The notes: generated from the letters alone by a model not told the origin. A DNA stretch of 64,000 bases from JAIEPT01 sp038217425 (GCA_038217425.1 JBBQPM010000010.1:1-64000); one strand, 5' to 3'; positions 15,774 through 25,139 are shown, counted from the first letter of the stretch. A program made the numbers and translations.

Positions 15774-18563
15774 ATGGAACGACCCGAGCGCCGCCGGATT
15801 TACTTCTTTGGACAAGGCCAGGCAGATGCTGGCCCGGATCTCAAACACGTCGTCGGCGGCAAGGGCGCCGGCCTTGCCGAGATGACGCGGGCTGGGCTGA
15901 ACGTCCCCCCCGGCTTCACCCTCTCGGCCGAATGCTGTCAGGAATTCTACCGCAACCAGCGCCGCTGGCCCGATGGCCTCGACGCCGAGCTGCGCGCCAA
16001 TCTCCAGCGCCTCGAACAGATCGCGAAACGCCCCCTGGGTCGCGGCGCCAATCCGCTCCTGGTCGCCGTCCGCTCCGGCGCCGCCCAGTCCATGCCCGGC
16101 ATGATGGACACCGTCCTCAACGTCGGCCTCAACCCCGAATGCGTCCAGGCGATGGGCGAACGGACCGGAAACCTCCGCGGCGCCTGGCAGGCGTACCTCC
16201 ATTTCCAGCTCATGTTCCTGCGGACCGTGAGCAACCTCGAAGACGCCGACGTCAAGGCGTGCCTCGACGCGAATGAGGATGCCCTGAGCGCCGACGAGCT
16301 GCGCACCCAGTGCCAGCGGCTCGCCGACCTGCATCAAGCCAAACGCGGTCGGCCGTTTCCGACGGAGCCCTGGGAGCTACTGTGCGCGGCGATCGACGCC
16401 GTGTTCGGCTCGTGGATGAACCCGCGCGCGGTCACGTACCGCGAAAGCCATCGAATCGACAGTCTGCTCGGCACCGCGGTTAACGTGCAGAGCATGTGCG
16501 CCTCGGAAGTTTCGGGCGTCATGTTCACCGACAACCCCGTGAGCCCCGAGCGGTGCGAGCTGCTCATCGAATCCGCGTACGGCCTCGGCGAAGCGGTGGT
16601 GCTCGGCAAGGTGACGCCCGATCGCTTCGTGCTCGACAAGAAATCGTTGACGCTGAAAGAACGGCACATCGCACGCAAGGAGACCGTCATCGCCACGCTG
16701 GCCGCGGACGGCCGAGGACAGACCGGCGCGTTCGACGCCGCATCGCTCAGTGACGCCCAGGTGTCGCAACTCGCGCAACTGGGCTTGCGCGTCGAGGGAT
16801 ACTTCGGCCACCCGTGCGATCTGGAATGGGCGCTGTCGCAGGGGGAGTTCTTTCTGCTGCAGGCGCGGGCGATCAAGGTGAAGTCAGCTTCAGACGGCGC
16901 CGCGCGGGAGGCCGTTCGCCGCGAGGAGATCGCCGCGGCCCAGGCCTTGGCGGCGCCCGGGGGGACGGTTTGGAGCCGATTCAATCTTTCGGAGATCCTG
17001 CCCGAACCGACGCCGATGACGTGGTCGATCGTCAGTCGATTCATGTCGGGCCGGGGAGGCTTCGGCGAAATGTACCGCGACCTCGGCTACGCTCCCGATC
17101 CAGCGCTGGACCATCAATCGGGCTGGGACGTCATCGCGGGCCGCGTCTACTGCAACCTGAGCCGCGACCCTCGCATCCAGTACGGCACGCTGCCGTTCGA
17201 GTATCCGCTCAGAGAGCTCAAGGCGCATCCGGAGAAGGCGATCTATCCGACGGCAGTCTTCAACCCGCGCCGCGCGGGCTGGAAGTTTTGGGCGCTGTTT
17301 CCGATCACGTCGGTGCAAATGTGGTGGGCCGAGTCGAAGCGTCAGGAGTTTCTGCGTTCGTTCGCGGAGCGTTTCCCGAGCGAGATCGTGCCGCCCTTCT
17401 TGGCCGAGGTCGAGGCGGGCTGGCGCGAGGACTGGAGCGGGTTCAGTGCCGAAAACATCTTGGTCAAGCTCGAGCACTGGATTCAGCGAACGCTCGTCGA
17501 CTTCGCGCGCGAGAGCCTCAAAGCGACGGCACTGGCGGCGATCCTGATGACGAAGTTCGAGGCGGCGCTGGCCAAGCGCTACGCGCCGGCGGGCAAGAAA
17601 CCTGGGACCGAGGCCATCGAGCACGCCCAGGCGACCATGCGCGAACTGACAATGGGCGTGCATCCGCCTGCCGACGCCGACTTGCCGCGCGCGATTCAGC
17701 GCGCCGCCGCGGGCAAGATGACGCACGCGGAGTTCCTCACGCAGTTCGGCCATCGCTGCAGCGGCGAAATGGAACTGGCGCAGCCGCGCTGGACCGAGAC
17801 GCCCCAAGCCCTCGACTCGCTCCTCAAGCCGACGGCGCCGCGCGAATGGGCGGCGACCGACGTTCACGAAGCCTGGCAAAAAGTCGCTGACGATCTCGGC
17901 CTGCAACCGTTTCAAGCACTGATCGTCGAACGCGAACTGCGCGTGCTGCATCAGTTTCTCGGGCTGCGCGAGGCGGGCAAGCATCACCTCCTGCGCGGCT
18001 ACGCCCTCATTCGCCGGGCGCTGCTCGAACTCGATGCCCGCTGGCAGCTCGACGGCGGTATCTTCCACCTGACGCATGCGGAAGCGATCGCGCACGGAAA
18101 GACGCCGATCGCGAACATTCGGGAGTTGATCGCCGAGCGTCGCGCTCGGCGCGAGATCGCGCTGAGTCTGCCGATGCCGGCGGTGTTGTTCAGCGACGAT
18201 CTGGAGGCGATTGGCCGGGAGATCGCGCTGGAGGCGATTGACGAGTATCAGGGGACGCCGTTGTCAGCGGGCGTCGGCGAAGCGCGGGCGTGGGTGGTGG
18301 AAGACGTCGCCCGCGCCACGCCGCCGGAGGGGACGTATATCCTCGTCTGCCCGACGACCGACCCGGCATGGGTGCCGTTGTTCGCGCCGGCGCGCGGGTT
18401 GGTGATGGAGACGGGGGGCGTGTTGTCGCACGGCGCCATCGTGGCCCGCGAGTTCGGCCTCCCCGCGGTGGCCGGCATTCCCAACGTCCAGCGCCGTCTG
18501 AAAACCGGACAGCGGTTGCACATCGACGGCGCCAGGGGCGTGGTCAAAGTTTTGGCCGAGTGA
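15774..18563 (+). CDS. PEP/pyruvate-binding phosphotransferase, RPH-like
   Basis: A 929-residue protein with an N-terminal PPDK/PEP-synthase ATP-grasp domain (GGKGAGLAEM, SGAAQSMPGMMDT, GVMFTDNP; residues about 25-360). A helical middle region follows (about 370-820), then a C-terminal swivelling domain with the phospho-accepting His886 in GGVLSHGAIVAREFG. The PEP-binding TIM barrel of true PPDK is missing, and the middle region (EILPEPTPMTWS, GGIFHLTHAEA) resembles rifampin phosphotransferases. The expected reaction is ATP plus acceptor to AMP, phosphate and phosphorylated acceptor. The acceptor is unknown, and resistance to an antibiotic is only one possibility. No good ribosome binding site precedes ATG 15774. 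Confidence 0.8.
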   Translation: MERPERRRIYFFGQGQADAGPDLKHVVGGKGAGLAEMTRAGLNVPPGFTLSAECCQEFYRNQRRWPDGLDAELRANLQRLEQIAKRPLGRGANPLLVAVRSGAAQSMPGMMDTVLNVGLNPECVQAMGERTGNLRGAWQAYLHFQLMFLRTVSNLEDADVKACLDANEDALSADELRTQCQRLADLHQAKRGRPFPTEPWELLCAAIDAVFGSWMNPRAVTYRESHRIDSLLGTAVNVQSMCASEVSGVMFTDNPVSPERCELLIESAYGLGEAVVLGKVTPDRFVLDKKSLTLKERHIARKETVIATLAADGRGQTGAFDAASLSDAQVSQLAQLGLRVEGYFGHPCDLEWALSQGEFFLLQARAIKVKSASDGAAREAVRREEIAAAQALAAPGGTVWSRFNLSEILPEPTPMTWSIVSRFMSGRGGFGEMYRDLGYAPDPALDHQSGWDVIAGRVYCNLSRDPRIQYGTLPFEYPLRELKAHPEKAIYPTAVFNPRRAGWKFWALFPITSVQMWWAESKRQEFLRSFAERFPSEIVPPFLAEVEAGWREDWSGFSAENILVKLEHWIQRTLVDFARESLKATALAAILMTKFEAALAKRYAPAGKKPGTEAIEHAQATMRELTMGVHPPADADLPRAIQRAAAGKMTHAEFLTQFGHRCSGEMELAQPRWTETPQALDSLLKPTAPREWAATDVHEAWQKVADDLGLQPFQALIVERELRVLHQFLGLREAGKHHLLRGYALIRRALLELDARWQLDGGIFHLTHAEAIAHGKTPIANIRELIAERRARREIALSLPMPAVLFSDDLEAIGREIALEAIDEYQGTPLSAGVGEARAWVVEDVARATPPEGTYILVCPTTDPAWVPLFAPARGLVMETGGVLSHGAIVAREFGLPAVAGIPNVQRRLKTGQRLHIDGARGVVKVLAE

Positions 18564-18577
18564 TCGACCGATCGGGT

Positions 18578-19264
18578 CTAACTGCGCAGCTTCTGCTCGC
18601 GCAGCTTCTGATCGATCCAGGTCTTTTGTTCGCTGCTGAGCTTCGTCAGCGGATCGCGGGCCAGCGGGATCGTTTTCGAATAATCCCCCTGGTCGAACGC
18701 CTTGTGGACCATCGTCTGCAAATCGATCACCAGGTCGCGGTCGTCTCCCGCCAGCGGCAAGCGAAATCGCGGCAGCCGTTTGTCGAGCGTCGCCGTGTAG
18801 ATCTCCCACTGATCGGGCCGAGACGCGCGCGTCACCAGCACCGCGTAGTCCCACTCCGGCAGCTTCTCGCGCGAGAAATCGTGCAGCGGCGATCCTTGTA
18901 AAACCAGGTCGATCTCGACGATGTTGGCCCGCAGGTGCTGCGCCTCTTGCCGCTTCTGCAAATACGCGGCCCGGCCCGACGTCGTCGTCTTGTTGACCGG
19001 GCTCACGACTTCCACCAGCGTCACCAGTTTGCCGTCGGCGCGCTGACGGATTTCCAGGAACGGCTCCCGGCGTTCCTCGCGCGTGACCGAGGTGAAGAGC
19101 ACCTGTTCCAGCACGTAGCCGCGCTCGGCGACGCGGGTGCGATAGCGTTCGTTGTGGTTGGGGACCATGAGCTGATTGAGGCCGTGAATGAGGTATTGCT
19201 GGAAAGAGGCCCAGTGGGTCTCCTCTTCGAGATAGGGATCCATTCCGGGAAAGGGGCTGGCCAT
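18578..19264 (-). CDS. DUF4058 family protein
   Basis: A 228-residue protein beginning MASPFPGMDPYLE, the hallmark of DUF4058, which is frequent and multi-copy in planctomycetes and cyanobacteria. The family also shows EVVSPVNKTT and a lysine-rich KRQEAQHLRANIVEIDLVLQ region here, reminiscent of PD-(D/E)XK nuclease cores (E-V-V followed by E-I-D), though activity is unproven. It is convergent with the phosphotransferase gene (14 bases apart). Its promoter is proposed at 19307-19336. Confidence 0.85.
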   Translation of the reverse strand: MASPFPGMDPYLEEETHWASFQQYLIHGLNQLMVPNHNERYRTRVAERGYVLEQVLFTSVTREERREPFLEIRQRADGKLVTLVEVVSPVNKTTTSGRAAYLQKRQEAQHLRANIVEIDLVLQGSPLHDFSREKLPEWDYAVLVTRASRPDQWEIYTATLDKRLPRFRLPLAGDDRDLVIDLQTMVHKAFDQGDYSKTIPLARDPLTKLSSEQKTWIDQKLREQKLRS

Positions 19265-19306
19265 GGCGCAGACTCCAGGTGAAGCTTCGAGCGAAGCGGA
19301 CAGTCA

Positions 19307-19336
19307 GTTATACCCTGCCCGAGGGGGCGCCTTCAA
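19307..19336 (-). promoter_or_regulatory. promoter for the DUF4058 gene
   Basis: On the minus strand TTGAAG (19331-19336) and TATAAC (19307-19312) are spaced by 18 bases, about 45 bases before the start. A gcttcg/cgaagc hairpin (19284-19297) would lie in the leader. Inference from consensus match. Confidence 0.45.
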
Positions 19337-19399
19337 GAGGGCTGGCCTTGGCTCACTGCCTCGCCGCCGACTAAAATGAATCGTAAGGAGACGAAAGTC

Positions 19400-20737
19400 A
19401 TGTCGTGGAACTACAAGGCCATCCTGGGCATCGCGCTCATTCCCGTCGTCATCGGCGGCGTGACCTACCTCGCCCAGTTCGCAACCCGCGGTAAAACCAA
19501 CGCGCAGGCGCAGGCCGTCAGTCCGCTGCTGTTCCTGCGCACGCAAGCCATCTGGGACGTCAACGATCAGAAGTTTCGCCGAGAAGAAGAGCCGTTCCAC
19601 GAAGGGCACTACGACTTCCCGTTCTACAACAAGAGCGAATCGCCCTTCGAGATCGGCCTGGAAGCGAACGGCTGCGACTGCGCGCGCGTGTTGATTGTCG
19701 AGTTGGCGCCGGAGGCCTGGGACAAACTGAAGTTGCCGGCGCTCGACGCCTGGGATGCACTGGCCGGCCAAAACATTCCGCCCGAAATCGCCGAGGCGAA
19801 CGCGCCCTGGAAACAGTTGACGGTCAAACAGGAACGCGGCTTCGTGATCCCCGCGAACCGAGGCGGCATCGTGCGCGTGACATGGAACAGTTCCAAAGCC
19901 CCCGGCGAAGATCTCAACCTGCATTCGACCCTCTGGCTCCAGCCCGAAAAGAATGCCGCGGACCGCACCCGGACGAAGCTGACCGTGCCCATCGTCCTTT
20001 CCAGCCCCATCAACTTCCAGGCTAAACGCGGCCTGCACGCCGATCAGGGTTACTACGATCTCGGCCCGCTCAAGCAGGGCAAGTCGGTGCGGACGGAATT
20101 CGCCCTCTGGTCCGGAACGCGTCCCGCGGGGCCTTTCCAGATCAAGACCGATCATCTCCCCAAGAACGTCGAAGCCAAGATCGTTCCCATGAACGCTCAG
20201 GAATGCGCCGTTCTCGAAACCGAAATGAAAGCGATTTTCAACACGCGCGTCCTGTCCGCGGCTCGACTGGAAGTCGTCGTCCACGAGGAGAAGGACGGCG
20301 CACAACTCGACCTCGGGCCCGTCGGGTTCGAGTTCCCGCTTGAACTGCCCGACTATCCCCGACCGATGGCCAATCCGAAAGTCCTCGTGCATGTCCAGGG
20401 TGAAATCGAAATCGGCACCGGAGCCGACCGCGGCAAGGTCAACCTCGGCTCCTTCCCGCGCACTCTCGACAAGGAAAAAACAATCTCCATCCTGGCGCCC
20501 GAGAACGCGGAACTCACGTTCGTCGAAGTCCAGGGAGTCGAAAGCGACCGCAAGATCGAGGTGACGCTCAAACCGATCGAAGTCGTCGGTAAGGAGCGGC
20601 GCTGGGAGTTACGCGTTCTCGTGCCGGCGCCGGGACCGTTCGGTCCGTTCTCCAGCGAGGCGGCGATCCTCTTACAAATCAAGTCCAATCAGACGCGGAA
20701 GGTACGCGTGCCGCTTCTGGGCTCGGGCGTCACGTGA
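19400..20737 (+). CDS. membrane-anchored DUF1573-like protein
   Basis: A 445-residue protein with an N-terminal membrane helix (residues about 7-27) and an extracytoplasmic part made of Ig-like repeats. FYNKSESPFEIGLEANGCDCARV matches the F-N-x-S...C-x-C pattern of DUF1573, and a second similar unit lies near the C-terminus (GKVNLGSFPRTLDKEKTISI). ATG 19400 has aaggag nine bases upstream and is preferred to ATG 19376. DUF1573 proteins in planctomycetes often stand next to multiheme cytochromes, as here, where the cytochrome gene starts 78 bases downstream. Function is unknown. Confidence 0.75.
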   Translation: MSWNYKAILGIALIPVVIGGVTYLAQFATRGKTNAQAQAVSPLLFLRTQAIWDVNDQKFRREEEPFHEGHYDFPFYNKSESPFEIGLEANGCDCARVLIVELAPEAWDKLKLPALDAWDALAGQNIPPEIAEANAPWKQLTVKQERGFVIPANRGGIVRVTWNSSKAPGEDLNLHSTLWLQPEKNAADRTRTKLTVPIVLSSPINFQAKRGLHADQGYYDLGPLKQGKSVRTEFALWSGTRPAGPFQIKTDHLPKNVEAKIVPMNAQECAVLETEMKAIFNTRVLSAARLEVVVHEEKDGAQLDLGPVGFEFPLELPDYPRPMANPKVLVHVQGEIEIGTGADRGKVNLGSFPRTLDKEKTISILAPENAELTFVEVQGVESDRKIEVTLKPIEVVGKERRWELRVLVPAPGPFGPFSSEAAILLQIKSNQTRKVRVPLLGSGVT

Positions 20738-20815
20738 AGCATGAGTTGACACGAAAAGCGAAAAAGGCGATGGTAGGGCGAGTTCACTCCCCCCTCGGAT
20801 GAAAGGGATCACGAT

Positions 20816-22672
20816 ATGGATGCGGACAGCCCCTTGCGAAACCAGAGATGGAAGACGCTTTCCGCCATCGCCGCCGGCTTGGCCTTGGGCGCAGGCGCCT
20901 TCCTCCTCGCCCACTACTGTCTCGGCCCCACCAAAGCCGACTCCAAAAAGCCAGGCGATTACGTCGCTCCCAAATACTTCGCCGGCTGGGACGAACCCGA
21001 CTTCGTCTTCGTCATCTCCGGCCAAACCTACAACTACATCCAGCCCTGCGGCTGTTCGTATCCCCAGTACGGCGGCCTCGTGCGCCGCTCGAATCTCATC
21101 CAGACGCTCCGCGACAAGGGCTGGAAGGTCTTCCCCATCGAGATGGGCGACATCGGTCCCAAAACCGATCACAACAGCTTCTTCCCCAAGCAACTCATCG
21201 CTAAGGACCAGGTCTACCTCAAGTATCGCACCATCCTGCAGTCGCTCCACGCCATGGGCTACCACGTCTTCGGCCTGGGCGAAACCGACCTCAAGCTCGA
21301 TTTGCCGCAGATCTTCGCCCAACTCAAGAACGACCAGGCCGACAAGCTCACGCCGATCTGTCTGACGCTCGGTAAGAACGAAACGCTTGTCACCCTGGGG
21401 ACCAAGCCGAGCGCGATCGTCAACGTGGCAGGCAAGAAGGGCGCCCTCAAGATCGGCATCGCCTCGGCCCTGGGCGTCAACCTGCAAGCGGGGCTCAACG
21501 GGCAGTACAAGTTCGAAAACAACGGCCTGGAAGTTCCCAATCAGCTCGCCCATTTCAAGAAAGAAAACACCGACTTCAACTTCCTCATCTATCACGGCTC
21601 CGAGGAAGACGCCAAGACCGCGGCCGACTGGTGCTTCAAGGTGAAGACCGCGGGCAACATCCAGGGCAACAAGATCGACATCGCCGCCGTCGACGTGGTC
21701 CTGGCCGCCGACAAGAAGACCGACGAACCCCCTGCCATCCCGACGTTCGCCGAGGGCGTGCCGACGCACATCTACGTCCCCGGCCACAAGGGGAAGTACG
21801 TCGGCGTCCTCGCCGTCTACAAAAAAGCCGGCGGCGGCTTCGATCTTAAGTACGAACTTGTTCGCATGGGCCCCGAATTCGACACTCCCAAGGACAAGGA
21901 AGCGGGCCATCCCGTCATGAAGATCATGCAGGCCTACGCCGACGAAATCGCCGAGAAAAACCTCGCCCAAGACTTCGGCCGACGCGAACACGAATCGGCC
22001 ATCAAACTCGCTCAACTCAAGTTGGGCGGCAAGGCCTACTTCGCCGGCACCGACCGCTGCAAAGATTGCCACAGCAACGGCAAGGACGGCGCCTACGACG
22101 TCTGGAAGAAGACGGGTCACGCGCACGCCTGGGAGACGCTCGTCGAGAGGCCCGAGCATCCCAAGAAACGGCAAGCGGACGGCGAATGCATCGTCTGCCA
22201 TACCGTCGGCTTCGAGCATCCGACCGGATATTTGGATCCGCCGATGGGCGCCAAGCCCGAGAAAGTCGCGGCCCACAACTCCAAGCTGCACAACGTCGGC
22301 TGCGAGAGTTGCCACGGCCCCTCGGGCATGCATGCCGACGACCCGGACGAGACGAAGTTCTACCCGATCATCAACGCCTACAGTCCCAAGCACGCCGGCG
22401 TGAAGCCCGACATGCCGGAAGCGGTACAGCAGGCGATCCTCAAAAACCTCAGCCAGCGCATCGACGCCAATCTGTGTCAAAAGTGCCACGACATCGAGAA
22501 CGACGTCCACTGGAACACGGTACCGTTCGCCGCGAAATGGGCCCAGGTCGCCCATCCGTCGCCGAAGAAGAACCCGGCCGCGCCGGGCGTTCAGCCGAAG
22601 GCTGCCGCCCCGCAGGCGCCCGCGATCGTGCCGCTGCCGCCGGCCATCGTCGATTTGCCTAAGAAGAATTGA
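20816..22672 (+). CDS. multiheme c-type cytochrome fused to a metallophosphatase-like domain
   Basis: A 618-residue protein with an N-terminal membrane anchor (residues about 17-37). Residues about 60-400 resemble the calcineurin-like/5'-nucleotidase fold seen before cytochrome domains in planctomycetes (ISGQTYNYIQPCGCS...GGLVRR). The C-terminal part binds four c-type hemes: CKDCH 415-419, CIVCH 458-462, CESCH 496-500 and CQKCH 554-558. This is a cytochrome c554-like arrangement. A proline/alanine-rich tail follows. It should be exported and matured by the cytochrome c system. An aaaggga site precedes the ATG. A perfect 30-bp inverted repeat begins immediately after the stop. Confidence 0.85.
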   Translation: MDADSPLRNQRWKTLSAIAAGLALGAGAFLLAHYCLGPTKADSKKPGDYVAPKYFAGWDEPDFVFVISGQTYNYIQPCGCSYPQYGGLVRRSNLIQTLRDKGWKVFPIEMGDIGPKTDHNSFFPKQLIAKDQVYLKYRTILQSLHAMGYHVFGLGETDLKLDLPQIFAQLKNDQADKLTPICLTLGKNETLVTLGTKPSAIVNVAGKKGALKIGIASALGVNLQAGLNGQYKFENNGLEVPNQLAHFKKENTDFNFLIYHGSEEDAKTAADWCFKVKTAGNIQGNKIDIAAVDVVLAADKKTDEPPAIPTFAEGVPTHIYVPGHKGKYVGVLAVYKKAGGGFDLKYELVRMGPEFDTPKDKEAGHPVMKIMQAYADEIAEKNLAQDFGRREHESAIKLAQLKLGGKAYFAGTDRCKDCHSNGKDGAYDVWKKTGHAHAWETLVERPEHPKKRQADGECIVCHTVGFEHPTGYLDPPMGAKPEKVAAHNSKLHNVGCESCHGPSGMHADDPDETKFYPIINAYSPKHAGVKPDMPEAVQQAILKNLSQRIDANLCQKCHDIENDVHWNTVPFAAKWAQVAHPSPKKNPAAPGVQPKAAAPQAPAIVPLPPAIVDLPKKN

Positions 22673-22740
22673 TTTATCCGAGCCGGAAGCGTGAGCGACG
22701 ATCCGAACAGATCGTCGCTCACGCTTCCGGCTCGGATAAA
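22673..22740. repeat. family A long inverted repeat (copy 1)
   Basis: Perfect 30-bp arms, 22673-22702 and 22711-22740, around an 8-base loop. The core is ccgagccggaagcgtgagcg and its complement. It fills the whole space between two convergent stop codons (22672 and 22748). The same core recurs at 40316 and 62922. Confidence 0.95.
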
Positions 22741-22747
22741 ACTTTGC

Positions 22748-23173
22748 TCAAAAATCATCCAGCCCCAACTGCAACTTCGCCGCCTCGGACATCCGCTCCT
22801 TCGACCACGGCGGATCCCACACCAAATCGACCTTCGCCTCCGTCACCGGGTCGACCGACAGCACTTTCCGCTGCACCTCGCCCGGCAGCGAGCCGGCCAC
22901 CGGACACATCGGCGACGTCAGCGTCATCTTTACCAGCACCTGCCCCGCCGGCTCGATCTGCAAATCGTAGATCAGGCCCAGTTCGTAGATATTCACCGGA
23001 ATCTCCGGATCGAATACCGTGAACAGCGCCTGCACGATCCGCTCGCGCAGCGCCTCGATCTGCGCCGCCGTCAGCGGTTCCGCCAGCGGCGGCTTCACGG
23101 GCAACGGCCCCAGCGTCGGCGTCTCAGCCGCGGTCGGACCATCCAGCGGCAATGCGAATCGTTGACCCGTCAT
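22748..23173 (-). CDS. SufT-like MIP18 family Fe-S assembly protein
   Basis: A 141-residue protein of the DUF59/MIP18 family. FDPEIPVNIYELGLIYDLQI, MTLTSPMCPVAGSLP (the conserved cysteine segment TxxxCP) and DLVWDPPWSKERMSE are all family motifs. SufT-type proteins help mature or deliver Fe-S clusters, with roles best described in Staphylococcus and Mycobacterium. It overlaps sufSE by four bases (ATGA) and is the last gene of the suf operon. The N-terminal 30 residues are an unusual proline-rich extension. Confidence 0.88.
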   Translation of the reverse strand: MTGQRFALPLDGPTAAETPTLGPLPVKPPLAEPLTAAQIEALRERIVQALFTVFDPEIPVNIYELGLIYDLQIEPAGQVLVKMTLTSPMCPVAGSLPGEVQRKVLSVDPVTEAKVDLVWDPPWSKERMSEAAKLQLGLDDF

Positions 23174-24933
23174 TTCTCATTCTCCATCACTTGCCGGGCG
23201 AAATGCTGAACGCGGTCGGCCATCTCCGCCAGCCCGTTCCGCCGACCCATGCTCAAATTCGAATCCAGGCCCAGCCGGCGAAAATATCCCTGCACGTCGA
23301 AATCCGCGATGGCGGACGCCTTCTGCCCGGAAAACAATCTCTCCAACATCGCCGCCAACCCGCGCACGATGTCCGCGTCGCTATCGACCAGGAACTCCAC
23401 GACCGATCGGCTCCCCGGCTGCGTCCGAAGATTCAGGTACACCGTGCTCTGGCAGCCCTTGACGCGATTGACTTCCGTCTTCATCACTTCCGGCATGGCC
23501 GGCAGCTTCTCGCCCAGCTCGATGATGTGCTGATACTTCTCCGTCCAGTCCTCGACGAAATCGAAGAACTCCGCAAACTCCTCCGCCACCGCGTCCGGCG
23601 ACGCCCCGGCGGGACTCGGATAACGCACGTCCGTCAGCGGCTGATGATTTTGTTGGCGAGGCGTCGCCGACTGGGCGATCGTCGCCAGCACGTCGGCAAA
23701 CTGATCGACCTCTTCGAGCGTGTTGTACAGAGCGAAAGAGGCCCGCACCGTTCCCGTCAGCCCGAATTGCTCCATGAGCGGCTGACAGCAATGATGTCCC
23801 GTTCGCACCGCGATCCCTTCGAGATCGAGCTTGGCGCCGACGTCGACCGGCGCCATGTCTTGGACGACGAAGGCGACGACGCCGACCTTCTCCTGGGCGG
23901 TCCCGACGATGCGGACGCCCGGGATTTGTTCCAGACGCTGCGTCGCCCGCTGCAGGAGTTGGCGTTCGTGCCGCTGCAGTTGATCGCGATCGAGAGCTTC
24001 GAGATAATCGAGTGCCACGCCCAGGCCGACAGCGTCCGCGATGTTGGGCGTCCCCGCTTCGAATTTGTAGGGGAGTTCGTTCCAGCTCGTTTTCTCGAAG
24101 CTGACGTACTGAATCATGTCGCCGCCATATTGGTACGGCGGCATGAGTTCGAGATGGCGGGCTTTGCCGTAGAGGACGCCGATGCCGGTCGGGCCGAAGA
24201 CCTTGTGCCCGGAAAACGCATAGAAGTCGACATCGAGCGCACGGACGTCGATGCGGAAATGCCCCGCCGCCTGGGCGCCGTCCAGGAACACCGGCACGCC
24301 CTTGCGATGGGCCAACTCGATAATTCTCTCGATCGGGTTGACCGTCCCCAGGGCATTGGAGACATGCGAGACGGCGACCATCTTCGTCTGCGGCCCCAGC
24401 ATTTTCTCGAAGGCGCCGAGGTCCAGTTCGCCCGCATCGCTCACGGGGATCACGCGGAGATTGGCCCGCTTCTCGTGACACGCCATCTGCCAGGGGACGA
24501 TGTTCGAATGATGTTCCAGGGCGGAAATAATGATTTCGTCGCCGGGATGGACGTGCGCTTTACTGAACGAGTGGGCGAGTAAATTGACGGCTTCCGTCGT
24601 ACCGCGCGTGAAGATCACCTCGCGCAGGCACCCGGCGCCGAGGAATTTCTGCACCTTGAGGCGGGCTTCCTCGAACGCCTTGGTCGCCCGCTCGCTCAGT
24701 TCGTGGACCCCGCGATGAACGTTGGCGTGATCCTTTTCGTAGTAGTCCTTGATGGCGCCGATGACTTGCCGGGGCTTCTGCGTCGACGCGGCATTGTCAA
24801 GATAAACCAGCGGTTTGCCGTGAATGGACTGCTGCAAAATGGGGAAGTCTTTGCGCAGTCGCGAAACGTCGAACCCGACGGGCTTCGCGGGCACAACTTT
24901 CGGCATCAATTCGAGCGTCGGTTGCAGGCTCAT
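23170..24933 (-). CDS. sufS: fused cysteine desulfurase SufS - sulfur acceptor SufE
   Basis: A 587-residue fusion. The N-terminal part (about residues 20-425) is a class V aminotransferase-fold cysteine desulfurase. The PLP lysine is Lys244 in SGHKVFGP, and the persulfide cysteine is Cys382 in RTGHHCCQP. The C-terminal part (about 450-575) is a complete SufE domain with its acceptor cysteine Cys494 in VKGCQST. SufS takes sulfur from cysteine and SufE relays it to SufBCD. The two are separate proteins in Escherichia coli. The linker contains a glutamine-rich stretch. It lies between sufD and the sufT-like gene; the 206-base space before it holds an inverted repeat. Confidence 0.95.
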   Translation of the reverse strand: MSLQPTLELMPKVVPAKPVGFDVSRLRKDFPILQQSIHGKPLVYLDNAASTQKPRQVIGAIKDYYEKDHANVHRGVHELSERATKAFEEARLKVQKFLGAGCLREVIFTRGTTEAVNLLAHSFSKAHVHPGDEIIISALEHHSNIVPWQMACHEKRANLRVIPVSDAGELDLGAFEKMLGPQTKMVAVSHVSNALGTVNPIERIIELAHRKGVPVFLDGAQAAGHFRIDVRALDVDFYAFSGHKVFGPTGIGVLYGKARHLELMPPYQYGGDMIQYVSFEKTSWNELPYKFEAGTPNIADAVGLGVALDYLEALDRDQLQRHERQLLQRATQRLEQIPGVRIVGTAQEKVGVVAFVVQDMAPVDVGAKLDLEGIAVRTGHHCCQPLMEQFGLTGTVRASFALYNTLEEVDQFADVLATIAQSATPRQQNHQPLTDVRYPSPAGASPDAVAEEFAEFFDFVEDWTEKYQHIIELGEKLPAMPEVMKTEVNRVKGCQSTVYLNLRTQPGSRSVVEFLVDSDADIVRGLAAMLERLFSGQKASAIADFDVQGYFRRLGLDSNLSMGRRNGLAEMADRVQHFARQVMENEK

Positions 24934-24995
24934 GCGTTCGTCACTCTACTGTCCGCGCCGCCGGGGGCGCGGGCGAGAATAAGGTTGGCAGAAAT

Positions 24996-25089
24996 CGAGC
25001 CACAGAGAGCACAGAAATTGAAAATTGTCAGCGAATGCCGCGAAAGTCCGCCTCTTTTTCTCTGTGTCTTCTGTGCTCTCTGTGGCTCG
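24996..25089. repeat. cacagag-type inverted repeat (copy 1)
   Basis: Perfect 20-bp arms 24996-25015 and 25070-25089 (cgagccacagagagcacaga and complement), around a 54-base loop. It lies 50 bases after the sufD stop (minus strand) within the suf operon. A related element is at 42308. The remaining 24934-25139 sequence holds no gene that I can see. Confidence 0.9.
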
Positions 25090-25139
25090 TTTTGACGTCT
25101 TTAGGGTTGCCTCCGCTCCAGGGAAACGGCGGCTCAACA

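Noticed and set aside
20672..22555. 627-codon minus-strand frame opposite the multiheme cytochrome
   Set aside because: Hemes and signal anchor define the plus-strand gene.
22673..22740. Terminal inverted repeats of a transposon
   Set aside because: Loop of only 8 bases, no transposase and no target-site duplication seen.
24934..25139. Possible small gene or RNA gene between sufD and sufSE
   Set aside because: Only the inverted repeat is visible; no start with ribosome binding site and no tRNA-like cloverleaf.
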